This document shows, in pieces, positions 1 through 9,218 of a stretch of DNA of 32,588 bases. Under the pieces are notes generated by a model, which was not told the origin of the DNA, did not search any database, and saw only the letters and a program-made list of their open reading frames with translations. Position 1 is the first letter of the stretch, and each line of letters begins with the position of its first letter. Source of the stretch: Myxococcales bacterium (GTDB taxonomy: Bacteria; Myxococcota_A; Polyangia; Polyangiales; Polyangiaceae); the NCBI GenBank assembly GCA_023248815.1, contig JAHFDV010000008.1, positions 1-32,588 of the forward strand. Reading direction: 5' to 3'. The position numbers and the translations under genes are program-made.

Positions 1-206
1 AAGTGCTTCGAAAACGCCTGATCGAAGGGGTCGAGATCGGCCTCGCGATGCGCGCAAATCGCGCGGGCGACGTAATAGAAGCCGTCGAGCGAGTTGTCGT
101 GGAGACCGCGAATCAGCGCTGCCGCGAGCGAGAGCGCCTCTTGCGCGCCGACCTTCACTTTTTGCGCGCGGAGCTCGTAGAGAAAAGGAATGAAGGCGCC
201 GCTCAT
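1..206 (-). CDS. VWA-domain (CoxE-like) protein, N-terminal part; runs off the left edge
   Basis: Minus-strand reading from ATG at 206..204 gives MSGAFIPFLYELRAQKVKVGAQEALSLAAALIRGLHDNSLDGFYYVARAICAHREADLDPFDQAF..., the typical N-terminus of CoxE-like VWA proteins. Start overlaps the stop of the upstream gene (ATGA). Confidence 0.75.
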   Translation of the reverse strand, partial: MSGAFIPFLYELRAQKVKVGAQEALSLAAALIRGLHDNSLDGFYYVARAICAHREADLDPFDQAFSKH

Positions 207-1795
207 GGCGACTCTCCGCGCCCGCAGTCTTTCCCGCCGCGCGTCTTTGCGACGAGGCGGTATTCGCCGAGCGAGATCGAGGTCGGAACCGAAAGCGTTC
301 CCGCGAAGTGTCCCTGCGCGTCCGTGGGGAGAGCACCGAGTGCGACGCCGCGCAAAGATCCAGTGTTCGGAGTGAGCACGAGATCGACACCGACGAACGG
401 GCACGCGTGATCGCCGGCCCGAACGTCGCCCGAGACTTCGAGGGTCGTCCCCCGAAGAACTTCTTTCTGCGCAGAGCTCAAGGTGATGGCCGCGCGCGGT
501 CCCGTCGTGTCTTGCATGGGATCGGGCGAAACGTCAGACGAAAAGGGACGAGCGCTCGATGACGCGAGTGCGCTCGATGTGCCGTTCGGTCCTTTTCCGT
601 TCGTGCCGCCGTTTCCGCCCTGCCCCTGCGCGCGTTTCTGCATCGTGTTTCGCCCCGAGCTCGAGCCTTCGGGCCAGGCGAAGGGATCCACGGGATCGCG
701 GTAGGTCGCGATGTCGGCGGTCTCGGGATTGATGATCGTGCCGCCGCCCCCGAGATCGATTCGCTTGTAGAGCGTGCCGTTGTGCACTTCGACCCAAGCG
801 TGCTCGCCATTCATCAAGAGGCGCGTGGGGAGACCGAGTGCCGTAGCGGTCACGAGAAACGCGTAGGCGCGATGACGGCACACGCCCTTCTTCGACAGCG
901 CGATCGTTCGATACGGATCTCCCTGCATTTCAGGGCGATCGTTCGACTCGCGAAACTCTCGGAAGTACTTGGTGAGCCGCTCGACGGCTTGCGCCGGAGA
1001 AAGATCGCGCTGCGAAATTCCGAGGCGGAGGAGGACGGAAGCGGCCGAGCGTTTCGGGGTGTCGGGGAGCTCGCGAATGTGTGGAAGCACGCCCCACTCC
1101 GGATTGCCGAAAGGACCGCCGAACGCCGCCCGCGGAGCCGCGATCGAAAGGCGAATGCGCGCCATTCCACTTTCTCGCGAAGTGAGAAACCAGTTTTCGG
1201 CGCCGTCGCTCTCGATGCGATGAACGACGGCATGTCCGTCGATGGTCACGTTCGAATCGACGACCTTGGAGCCGGCAATGACGCTGGGAATGCGAATCGG
1301 CTGATCGCGAACCACGCGCAAATCGAGCCGTGCGCGAAACGTATCGGTGCCGGGCAAGGGCGGCGCTTTCGTCACGGGATGCGTTACCGGGTTCTCGACG
1401 CCGAGCGTGAAGTCGGAAAGCACGGTGTCGAAAGCGGAGACGCGCTCGTACGGGCTAATCGACGGCTCGAAGACGTTGGCGCCCGCGAGAATGTCGGGCG
1501 CGCGCGTATCGAGATCGGGCGTGAAAGGGCGATCGAATCCCGAGAGGCGCGGCTCGGGAATCGGCGCATCGGGCTCGCGTGTATCTGGGACGAGCCCATT
1601 CGGCGACTGACGAAACCCCGTGAGCTCGCTCGCGACACGCGCACGTCGGTCATCGGCCGGATCCTCGGGGATGGGCTCGTGCAACACGGGCCCGCGACGC
1701 TGCGCCGAACCGATCGTCGAGATGCTCGAGACGCCAAACAAGACCGCGAGGAAGAATCGCGCGCCACGCGCTGTCTTCGTTCCCGGACGCCGCAT
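203..1795 (-). CDS. Secreted transglutaminase-like protein with a C-terminal Ig/macroglobulin-like segment
   Basis: ORF with GVCRHRAYAFLVTATALGLPTRLLMNGEHAWVEV (Cys/His transglutaminase-like core). Signal-peptide-like N-terminus MRRPGTKTARGARFFLAVLFGVSSISTIGSAQ. Internal Met at 1795 preferred over the ORF start at 1831. Confidence 0.75.
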   Translation of the reverse strand: MRRPGTKTARGARFFLAVLFGVSSISTIGSAQRRGPVLHEPIPEDPADDRRARVASELTGFRQSPNGLVPDTREPDAPIPEPRLSGFDRPFTPDLDTRAPDILAGANVFEPSISPYERVSAFDTVLSDFTLGVENPVTHPVTKAPPLPGTDTFRARLDLRVVRDQPIRIPSVIAGSKVVDSNVTIDGHAVVHRIESDGAENWFLTSRESGMARIRLSIAAPRAAFGGPFGNPEWGVLPHIRELPDTPKRSAASVLLRLGISQRDLSPAQAVERLTKYFREFRESNDRPEMQGDPYRTIALSKKGVCRHRAYAFLVTATALGLPTRLLMNGEHAWVEVHNGTLYKRIDLGGGGTIINPETADIATYRDPVDPFAWPEGSSSGRNTMQKRAQGQGGNGGTNGKGPNGTSSALASSSARPFSSDVSPDPMQDTTGPRAAITLSSAQKEVLRGTTLEVSGDVRAGDHACPFVGVDLVLTPNTGSLRGVALGALPTDAQGHFAGTLSVPTSISLGEYRLVAKTRGGKDCGRGESP

Positions 1796-1845
1796 GCCCC
1801 GAGTATGGCAGAGGACGCGCCCCCGTTTCACGCGGTTTGCACGGT

Positions 1846-2115
1846 TCAGTCAGCGGGCGAAGGCGGCGGCTCTTCCCAGCTTCCCCGGCGCCACGCATAT
1901 CCGCGTCCGGTCCAGTGCCAGTACCCCGCGCGCCAGACGGCCGTTTCGCTCGGAGCTTCGGGAATCGTCTCTTTGAGCTCGGCGGGGGCGGCTTCGTTGC
2001 GCGGCGTCACGGTCCGAACGTTCGTGACACATGCCGCGGCGCATCCAATGCCGAGCACTCCGAGAAGGACCCGACCCGAGAAGGCGAAGCGGCGAGTCAG
2101 GCAAAATGGCGCCAA
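1846..2115 (-). CDS. Small lipoprotein with YXWGXW/WXXGYW-type repeat
   Basis: 89-aa ORF with lipobox-like ...GIGCAAAC and WRAGYWHWTGRGYAWRRGSWE. Confidence 0.65.
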   Translation of the reverse strand: MAPFCLTRRFAFSGRVLLGVLGIGCAAACVTNVRTVTPRNEAAPAELKETIPEAPSETAVWRAGYWHWTGRGYAWRRGSWEEPPPSPAD

Positions 2116-2183
2116 AGTAGGCGCGAAATTATCGGAACCCGTCGCTTTTTGGGGAGTAAAGTTTCTCCTCGGAGCCCTCCCTC

Positions 2184-3317
2184 ATGCCCCTTCTCGATGA
2201 AATCAGCGCCCTTCCCGCCGACTTGAAGAAGACACTTTCGGATCGCGGCTTCGATCACGAGCTCTTTGCCAAGCTGGCGGAGCTGCATTCGAAGAGCGAC
2301 GGCAACCGCGTCGAAGGCACGGTCGAACGCGTCGTTCCTTCGGATCTCGAAACGCTTGCCACGCCGGGCACCCCCAAGCACGCCGAGTGGACGCGCGCGG
2401 GGGAGCGCTATTTTCGTGAAGGCAAAGTCGCGCTCGTCGTGATGGCCGGTGGGATGGCGACGCGCATGGGCGGAGTCGTGAAGGTCCTCGTCGACGTCTT
2501 CGACGACACGTCGTTTCTCGATCTTCGCATCGCGGAGAATGCCGCCTTCGAAAGGAAGTTCGGCAAGAAGATGCCGCTCTGGCTCATGACGAGCGCCCCC
2601 ACCGAAGCGCCCATTCGCGACGCTTTGAAGAAGGCGAACGCGCCCGCGCACATCACGACATTCGAACAAGGCCTCGGGCTCCGTCTCGACGAACGAGGCT
2701 CGATTTTCAAAGAATCGAATGGCGTCGCGAGCACGTGCGCCACTGGCCACGGTGATCTCGTCGACGCGCTTCGGCGCTCGCTCTTCTTGAAGAAGTTCGT
2801 AGAAGACGGCGGCGAGTACGTCTTCATCTCCAACGTCGACAACCTCGGCGCAACGCCCGACCCTGCGATTCTCGGTGCTCTTCTCGAATCGAAGAAGCGC
2901 GTGCTCGTCGAGGTCGTCAAAAAGGAAGCGGGCGATCGCGGAGGCATCCCCGTTCGCTGGAACGGTAAAGCGCAAATCCTCGAAGAATTCAGGCTCCCCG
3001 AGACCTTCGATCCCAACACGGTCGACGTGTTCAACACCAATACCTTTCTCGTCGAAGCCAAGGCGCTGCTCGAGGCCGAGATCGATTGGACGTGGTTCAA
3101 GGTCACGAAGAAGGTCGAAGGAAAGAACGTCGTTCAGTTCGAGCGACTCGTTCAAGAGATCGCCGCGGTGCTCCCCTCGATGTTTCTCGTCGTTCCGCGT
3201 GACGGCGACGATCCGCGCTTTCTTCCCGTGAAAGACAACGACGAGCTCGCACGTCGACGCGAAACGCTCGAGACGCTGGCGACGAAGCGCGGCTGGATTC
3301 CGGGTCGCGCGCCATGA
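2184..3317 (+). CDS. UTP--sugar-1-phosphate uridylyltransferase, UDPGP (eukaryotic-type) family
   Basis: 377-aa ORF with VVMAGGMATRMGG, PLWLMTSAPTEAPIRDAL, GHGDLVDAL, YVFISNVDNLGA. Confidence 0.8.
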   Translation: MPLLDEISALPADLKKTLSDRGFDHELFAKLAELHSKSDGNRVEGTVERVVPSDLETLATPGTPKHAEWTRAGERYFREGKVALVVMAGGMATRMGGVVKVLVDVFDDTSFLDLRIAENAAFERKFGKKMPLWLMTSAPTEAPIRDALKKANAPAHITTFEQGLGLRLDERGSIFKESNGVASTCATGHGDLVDALRRSLFLKKFVEDGGEYVFISNVDNLGATPDPAILGALLESKKRVLVEVVKKEAGDRGGIPVRWNGKAQILEEFRLPETFDPNTVDVFNTNTFLVEAKALLEAEIDWTWFKVTKKVEGKNVVQFERLVQEIAAVLPSMFLVVPRDGDDPRFLPVKDNDELARRRETLETLATKRGWIPGRAP

Positions 3318-4858
3318 ACGAAACGAAGGCGCTCGAGGAGCTCTTCGGCATCGCCCGCGCGATGACGACCGAACGCGACGTCGGTCGGCTCCTCGCCGTC
3401 ATTCTCGAAAAAAGCCGCTTCATCACGAGCGCCGACGCCGGCAGCATCTACGTCGTCGAAGGCGAAGGAACCTCCGCCAAGCTCCGCTTCAAGCTCACGC
3501 AAAACGACAGCGTCAGCTTCGACTCGCGCGAGTTCACGATGCCGATCTCGAATCGGTCGATTGCCGGCAGCTGCGTCATCAATCGCAAGCCGATCTCGAT
3601 TCCAGACGTCTATCACCTCCCGAGCGACGCGCCCTTCGGCTTCGATCGCAGCTTCGATCAACGCATCGGCTACGTCACGCGATCGATGATGACGGTCCCC
3701 CTCATCTCGCAACGCGAAGAAGTGCTCGGCGTCATCCAGCTCATCAATCGCAAAAAAGATCCGAATGCCAAGCTCGTCACACGCGACGATGTCGAGCGCG
3801 AGGTCATCCCCTTCGACGATCACGCGCAAAACATGCTGCAGATGGTCGCCGCGCAAGCCGGCGTCTCCCTCGAGAACGCGACGCTCTACGACGAGATTCG
3901 TCTGCTTTTCGAGGGCTTCGTGCGCGCAAGCGTCGACGCGATCGAATCGCGCGATCCGACGACGAGCGGACATTCGCGACGCGTTGCCGATCTCACGGTG
4001 GGCCTCGCACAAGTCATCGATGCGGAGTCGAGTGGTCCCTACAAAGGAACGCGCTTCACCAAGGACGAGCTGCGCGAGCTCGAATACGCGAGCCTCCTTC
4101 ACGACTTCGGTAAGATCGGCGTGCGTGAGCGCGTGCTCGTCAAAGCGAAGAAGCTCTTCGACGAACAGCTCGACCTCATTCGCGCTCGTTTCGACTACGT
4201 CGCGCGGACGCTCGAGGCCGAATACCTCGGAGCGCGCATCAAGCTCATCGAGACCGGAGCGAGCAAAGAAGATCTAGCGAATGCCGAGCGTCACTATGTC
4301 GAACAAACCGCCGAGCTCGACGTGTTCTTCTCTTCGGTGCTCTCGGCCAACGAGCCCACGGTGCTCGCGGGAGGAGATTTCGAAAAGCTCGAGAAGCTTG
4401 CGGGTCAAACATACGTCGATCGCTTGGGACAACCCCACCCGTTGCTCCAGCCAGGTGAATTCGAAGCGCTTCGTATTCTTCGCGGATCTCTCACGACCAA
4501 AGAGATCGACGAAATTCGATCGCATGTAACCCACACGTATCGTTTCTTGTCGAAGATTCCGTGGGGTAAAACGTTGCGCGGCGTCCCCCGCATCGCGGGT
4601 TCGCACCACGAGAAGCTCGACGGGACGGGCTATCCGAATCGCATGCCCGGCGCGGACATTCCCGTGCAGTCGAAGATGATGACGATCGCCGACATCTTCG
4701 ACGCGCTGACGGCGAGCGATCGCCCCTACAAGAAGGCCGTTCCCATCGAAAAGGCGCTCGACATCCTCGACTTCAGCGTCAAAGACGGTCACATCGACGC
4801 CGATCTCACGCGCGTCTTTCGCGGCGCCAAGGTGTGGGAGATCAAGCCCTCCACGTGA
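3314..4858 (+). CDS. GAF-domain HD-GYP phosphohydrolase (putative cyclic-di-GMP phosphodiesterase)
   Basis: N-terminal GAF-like region, then SRDPTTSGHSRRVADL, LLHDFGKIGVRERVL, HHEKLDGTGYPNRMPG, MTIADIFDALTASDRPYKKA. ATGA overlap with the upstream gene. Confidence 0.85.
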   Translation: MNETKALEELFGIARAMTTERDVGRLLAVILEKSRFITSADAGSIYVVEGEGTSAKLRFKLTQNDSVSFDSREFTMPISNRSIAGSCVINRKPISIPDVYHLPSDAPFGFDRSFDQRIGYVTRSMMTVPLISQREEVLGVIQLINRKKDPNAKLVTRDDVEREVIPFDDHAQNMLQMVAAQAGVSLENATLYDEIRLLFEGFVRASVDAIESRDPTTSGHSRRVADLTVGLAQVIDAESSGPYKGTRFTKDELRELEYASLLHDFGKIGVRERVLVKAKKLFDEQLDLIRARFDYVARTLEAEYLGARIKLIETGASKEDLANAERHYVEQTAELDVFFSSVLSANEPTVLAGGDFEKLEKLAGQTYVDRLGQPHPLLQPGEFEALRILRGSLTTKEIDEIRSHVTHTYRFLSKIPWGKTLRGVPRIAGSHHEKLDGTGYPNRMPGADIPVQSKMMTIADIFDALTASDRPYKKAVPIEKALDILDFSVKDGHIDADLTRVFRGAKVWEIKPST

Positions 4859-4996
4859 CGAGCGCTCCAAAGGCGGAGGGGCCTGATCGAAAAGCCCTGA
4901 TGGCACACGTTGGCTCAAGCTCAGCCTCGCCTTTCGTGCGCTAAGATCCTGAAACTCATCGCGCTTCTTTCCGCAGCCAGCTGGTACGCAGCCTGC

Positions 4997-6322
4997 ATGA
5001 TGGGCGCCATGATGATCCGCCACGCTTCTCCCCTCGTCACTTCGCCGTTCGCTCTCGCTGCCGCCGTTTCCCTCGCGCTCGTGGCATGCGGTGATTCGGA
5101 TCCGTCCGAAGGAGTGAAGGTCGAGGTCGCCAAGTCGTCGCTCACCCGTGAGAGGAATCCCGCTGCCGACGACGCCGCGCTCACGAGCGCCGTCATCAGC
5201 GATGAAGCGTTCGCTGCCGATCTTCACAAGCAGCTCGTTCTCAAAGACGCATCGAAGAATCTCTTCTTCTCACCTCACAGCGTATCGTCTGCGTTCGCGA
5301 TGCTCTACGGCGGCGCGGCAACGCAGAGCCAGATCGACATCGCGAAAACGTTCCACTTCGCGGACAACAACGCCGCCTTTCATGCGGCGCGCAACAAGCT
5401 CGCCCTCGCGCTCGAGTCGCGAGCGAATGCGGCGGGCAAAGGAACGGACGGCAAAGGCTTCCGTCTCGCGCTCAACAATTCGTTTTGGGGCGAGAAGACC
5501 TTCACGTGGGGCGCGGGCTATCTCGACGTGCTCGGAAAGAACTACGGCGCGGGCATCTACTTGAACGATTTCGTCGCCGACTTCGAGAAGGGCCGTCATC
5601 TCATCAACAGTTGGACGGAAACGAACACGGAAGGTCGCATCAAGGAGCTTCTCCCCGAAGGATCGCTCGACAGCTCGACGCGCTTCGTCCTCGTGAACAC
5701 GGTCTATTTCAATGCCGCGTGGGTCGAACAGTTCATCCCGACGAACATGGACTTCACGAACGCAGGGCTTACGTCGAACGTTCCGGCGATCACGAACACG
5801 GGCTCCTTCCGGTACTCGAAGAATGCCAATGGAGACGAGGTCGTCGCGGTTCCTTACGAAGGCTCGCAAGTCGAGTTCGTCGCACTTTTGCCGAAAGACA
5901 TCGCAGCCTACGAAGGCGCGCTCGATGGCACGACGCTCCACTCTCTTTTCGCTTCGCTCACGCCGGGGGCGGTCAGCCTCACGATGCCGAAGCTCAAGAT
6001 CGAAGGCGCGACGATCAGCCTGAAAGAGCAGCTCTCGGCGCTCGGTCTCGCGTCGATTTTCGGAGCCGAGGCCGACTTCAGCCCGATCACCGCGTCCGCG
6101 AAACTCCAAATCGACGACGTCTATCACCAAGCGTTCGTGAAGCTGAACGAGAAGGGCACGGAAGCCGCGGCGGCCACGGCGATCACCGCGCGAGAAACCT
6201 CCGCGATTCTCGACCCCGTCGTCGTGAATCTGAACCGCCCGTATCTCTTCTTCATCCGCGACGTCCCGACGGGCGAAATCCTCTTCCAAGGCCGCATCGT
6301 CTCGCCGAGCTATTCGGAGTAG
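4997..6322 (+). CDS. Serpin-family lipoprotein (copy 1)
   Basis: Lipobox LALVACGDSD; serpin motifs NLFFSPHSVSSAFAMLYGGA, RFVLVNTVYFNAAW, VDDVYHQAFVKLNEKGTEAAAATA, PYLFFIRDVPTGEILFQGRI. Start uncertain (4910, 4997, 5000, 5009 or 5012). Confidence 0.88.
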   Translation: MMGAMMIRHASPLVTSPFALAAAVSLALVACGDSDPSEGVKVEVAKSSLTRERNPAADDAALTSAVISDEAFAADLHKQLVLKDASKNLFFSPHSVSSAFAMLYGGAATQSQIDIAKTFHFADNNAAFHAARNKLALALESRANAAGKGTDGKGFRLALNNSFWGEKTFTWGAGYLDVLGKNYGAGIYLNDFVADFEKGRHLINSWTETNTEGRIKELLPEGSLDSSTRFVLVNTVYFNAAWVEQFIPTNMDFTNAGLTSNVPAITNTGSFRYSKNANGDEVVAVPYEGSQVEFVALLPKDIAAYEGALDGTTLHSLFASLTPGAVSLTMPKLKIEGATISLKEQLSALGLASIFGAEADFSPITASAKLQIDDVYHQAFVKLNEKGTEAAAATAITARETSAILDPVVVNLNRPYLFFIRDVPTGEILFQGRIVSPSYSE

Positions 6323-6341
6323 GATCGAGAAGGGGGAATTC

Positions 6342-7631
6342 ATGGGGAAGAGCGCATTTTTCGAACGAGCCGCACTCGCACTTTTGCCACTCGCGCTCGG
6401 CGGGTGCAGCGATGAAGCCTCGACGACGCAGGTCGAGGTCGCGCGCTCAGCGCTGTCGCGTGATCCGAACCCAGCGACGGATCCTGCGTCTCTCCGCAGC
6501 GTCGTCGATGGCGATATCGCCTTCGGACTCGCGCTCGGTCGACGCGCGGACATCGCATCGTCGGATGGCAATAGCTTCTTCTCACCGCACAGCATCGCCG
6601 TGGCGTTCGGCATGCTCTACGGCGGCGCGAGCGGTACGTCGAAAACCGACCTCGCAAAGACCTTCGGGATCTCGCTCGCGGACGACGCGTTCCATGCGAC
6701 GCGAAACAGTATCGGGCTGAATCTCGAATCGCGCGCAATATCGGGCGGACAAGGGAGCGACGGGAAGGGGTTTCGTCTCACCGTCGAGAACTCGTTTTGG
6801 GGCGAGAAGAGCTGGTCGTGGGAGACGCCCTATCTCGACGTGCTCGCGAAGAACTACGGCGCCGGAATCAACCTCGTCGACTTCAAGGCCGACTTCGAAG
6901 GAAGTCGAAAGACCATCAATGCGTGGACCGCGGAGCACACCGAGGAGCGCATTCTCGACCTGCTCCCCGAACGATCGCTGAGCGACGACTCGCGTTTCGT
7001 TCTCGTGAATGCCGTTTTTTTCAACGCCGCTTGGAAGGAAGAGTTCGCGGTGACGACGATGCCCTTCAACGGCCCAGCGGGTGTGAAGACCGTTCCCGCC
7101 GTGACCCACGAATCCAAGTATCGCTATCTCAAGACCGACGAGGCCGAGGTCGTGTCGGTGCCATACGAGGGAGAGAAGATCGAGCTCGTCGCCATCCTTC
7201 CGAAGGATCTCTCCGCTTTCGAAGCGAGGCTCGATGCAGCGGCGCTGCGAGACCTCTTCGCCAACGAAAGCCCGGCCCCGGTGATTCTCACGATGCCGAA
7301 GCTCACGATCGAAGGAGCAACGCTTTCACTCAAGAACGAGCTGAGCGCGCTCGGTCTCGCGTCGGTCTTTCACGAAGATGCGGCCGATTTCTCGAAGATG
7401 ACGAAGAGCGGAGCGCTCGTCATCGACAACGTCTACCACCAGGCAAAATTGAAGCTCGATGAGAAGGGCACTGAAGCCGTTGCGGCAACGGCGATCGTGG
7501 GATCGGATCTCGTCAGCGAAGAAATTGGGCCGACGCCGATACCGATGAATGTCGATCACCCCTACCTCATCTTCATCCGCGACATCCCCACGGGCGAAAT
7601 CCTCTTTCAAGGCCGTATCGTCCAGCCGTGA
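6342..7631 (+). CDS. Serpin-family lipoprotein (copy 2)
   Basis: Good SD (agaaggggga) before ATG; lipobox LALGGCSDE; SFFSPHSIAVAFGMLYGGAS, FVLVNAVFFNAAW, VYHQAKLKLDEKGTEAVAATA, PYLIFIRDIPTGEILFQGRI. Confidence 0.88.
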   Translation: MGKSAFFERAALALLPLALGGCSDEASTTQVEVARSALSRDPNPATDPASLRSVVDGDIAFGLALGRRADIASSDGNSFFSPHSIAVAFGMLYGGASGTSKTDLAKTFGISLADDAFHATRNSIGLNLESRAISGGQGSDGKGFRLTVENSFWGEKSWSWETPYLDVLAKNYGAGINLVDFKADFEGSRKTINAWTAEHTEERILDLLPERSLSDDSRFVLVNAVFFNAAWKEEFAVTTMPFNGPAGVKTVPAVTHESKYRYLKTDEAEVVSVPYEGEKIELVAILPKDLSAFEARLDAAALRDLFANESPAPVILTMPKLTIEGATLSLKNELSALGLASVFHEDAADFSKMTKSGALVIDNVYHQAKLKLDEKGTEAVAATAIVGSDLVSEEIGPTPIPMNVDHPYLIFIRDIPTGEILFQGRIVQP

Positions 7632-7689
7632 CCCCCACGCACTCCGCTAGAGACTTTCGTCCGAGAATGGACGAAACTCCGCGGCAGTC

Positions 7690-8364
7690 ATGAATCGGCG
7701 TGCGTTCGTTTTCGGGTCCCTTCTTCTCGCGTGCTCGACGAAGAAGAAAGAGGGCGAACAGAAGGCCGTCGCCGTTACGGACGACAGCATCGGGGTCCTC
7801 TTCATTTGGATCGACGAAAAAGGCGATGCGCACACCGAGACCAAAGCGGGAGCCGTTCCCGAAGCGAGCCGTGCGCTCGTTCGCGTGATCGTTCCCGAGC
7901 AAGAAGAAGGGTCGGCCGACGCGATCTCCGTCGTCGATCTGCGGACGAAGCAGGCCGATGGCACCTATGCGATTCGCCGCGTCCCCAAGCGTGAGTTCGA
8001 AGCCCTCGCCGAATCACGGCGCTCGGCGCACGGACCGACGCTCGGAACGGCCGAGCAAGAGGCGGGGGTCGCGCGTCCGGAGCACAATCAGAAGATTCCC
8101 ACGGCTCCGCCCAAGGTCATCATCTACGGCGCAAGCTGGTGCAAGCCGTGCCATCAAGCGGCCGATTACCTGAAGAGCATCGGCGTGCCGTTCGTTCTCT
8201 ATGACATCGAGAAAGAGCCAGCGCGTGCATCGGAGATGGCGCAGAAGCTCGAGGCCTCCAATCATCGCGGCGGATCGATTCCCGTCCTCGACATTGGCGG
8301 CGCGATTTTGATCGGCTACAGCCAAGTCGCTGTCGACAAAGCACTCGTCTCCGCCGGTTACTGA
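7690..8364 (+). CDS. Lipoprotein with C-terminal glutaredoxin/thioredoxin-like domain
   Basis: Signal/lipobox MNRRAFVFGSLLLACS; IIYGASWCKPCHQAADYLKSIGVPFVLYDIEKE...GGSIPVLDIGG. Confidence 0.8.
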   Translation: MNRRAFVFGSLLLACSTKKKEGEQKAVAVTDDSIGVLFIWIDEKGDAHTETKAGAVPEASRALVRVIVPEQEEGSADAISVVDLRTKQADGTYAIRRVPKREFEALAESRRSAHGPTLGTAEQEAGVARPEHNQKIPTAPPKVIIYGASWCKPCHQAADYLKSIGVPFVLYDIEKEPARASEMAQKLEASNHRGGSIPVLDIGGAILIGYSQVAVDKALVSAGY

Positions 8365-8393
8365 GCGCGGCTACTAGCGCGTAGTTTTGCGCA

Positions 8394-9218
8394 CTATTTT
8401 TTGCGCGCGTCGAGAAGCGCGCTGTAGACGTCGCTTTTCTTGCGACCTGACCAAAGCGCGATCTCGCGAGCGACCTCGTTCAGCGGACGTGTTCCAGAAG
8501 CCTCACCAGCGATTCGCGCCGCAAGCGTTTCGTCCGTCACCTCTTCGGTCGTCGCCGCAACGCGTCCGAGAACGATCACGACCTCTCCGCGATACGCGCG
8601 CTCTTCTTTCGCCAGTTCGCCGAGCGTGCCGCGAATGAACTCTTCGTAAATCTTCGTGAGCTCGCGCGCAATGCACACGGCGCGTGTCGGATAGAGCGCT
8701 GCGAGCTCCACCAAGGTCTCGTGCGTGCGATTGGCGGCCTCGAAAATCACGATCGGCTCGGGCAGACTCCCGAAGCTCTCGAGGCGATCCTTGCGCACTT
8801 TTCCAGAGCGCGGAAGAAATCCGAAAAAGTGGAACCCTCCGCCGCCGAAGCCGCTTCCCACGAGAGCCGTGAGCACGGCGCTGGCTCCGGGAATCGGAAC
8901 GACCGCAATCCCTTTTTCGATACAGGCATCGACCAAGAGCGAGCCCGGATCACTGACGAGTGGCGTTCCGGCATCGGAGACGAGCGCAACGTCTTCTCCC
9001 GCTTCGAGGCGCGCGAGCACCTTCGGCAAGCTCTCGGCCTCATTGTGCGCGTGCAAAGAGACGAGCGGCTTTTTCTCGATGCCGAGATGCATGAGCAAAG
9101 GCGCCGTGCGTCGCGTGTCCTCTGCGGCGATCAGCGTGCACTTTTTCAGCGTGTCGATGGCACGCAGCGTGATGTCGCCGAGATTTCCGAGAGGCGTCGC
9201 GACGACGTAGAGGGTCAT
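8394..9218 (-). CDS. rsmI: 16S rRNA (cytidine(1402)-2'-O)-methyltransferase
   Basis: MTLYVVATPLGNLGDITLRAIDTLKKCTLIAAEDTRRTAPLLMHLGI..., VALVSDAGTPLVSDPGSLLV: characteristic RsmI N-terminus. Confidence 0.93.
   Translation of the reverse strand: MTLYVVATPLGNLGDITLRAIDTLKKCTLIAAEDTRRTAPLLMHLGIEKKPLVSLHAHNEAESLPKVLARLEAGEDVALVSDAGTPLVSDPGSLLVDACIEKGIAVVPIPGASAVLTALVGSGFGGGGFHFFGFLPRSGKVRKDRLESFGSLPEPIVIFEAANRTHETLVELAALYPTRAVCIARELTKIYEEFIRGTLGELAKEERAYRGEVVIVLGRVAATTEEVTDETLAARIAGEASGTRPLNEVAREIALWSGRKKSDVYSALLDARKK

Noticed and set aside
782-2200. 472-aa plus-strand ORF
   Set aside because: Antisense to the transglutaminase and YXWGXW genes; R/A-rich nonsense-like translation.
2097-3155. 352-aa minus-strand ORF opposite the UDPGP gene
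   Set aside because: Antisense shadow of a confident CDS; R/D/E/V-rich composition with no recognisable domain, typical of high-GC codon bias.
4901-4915. sigma-54-like TGGCACacgtTGGCT upstream of the serpins
   Set aside because: GG-to-GC spacing is one base too short (11 rather than 12) and the TTGC element is poor; sigma-54 is strict about this spacing.
5270-6613. 447-aa minus-strand ORF spanning both serpins
   Set aside because: Antisense shadow; its repeated character only mirrors the serpin duplication.
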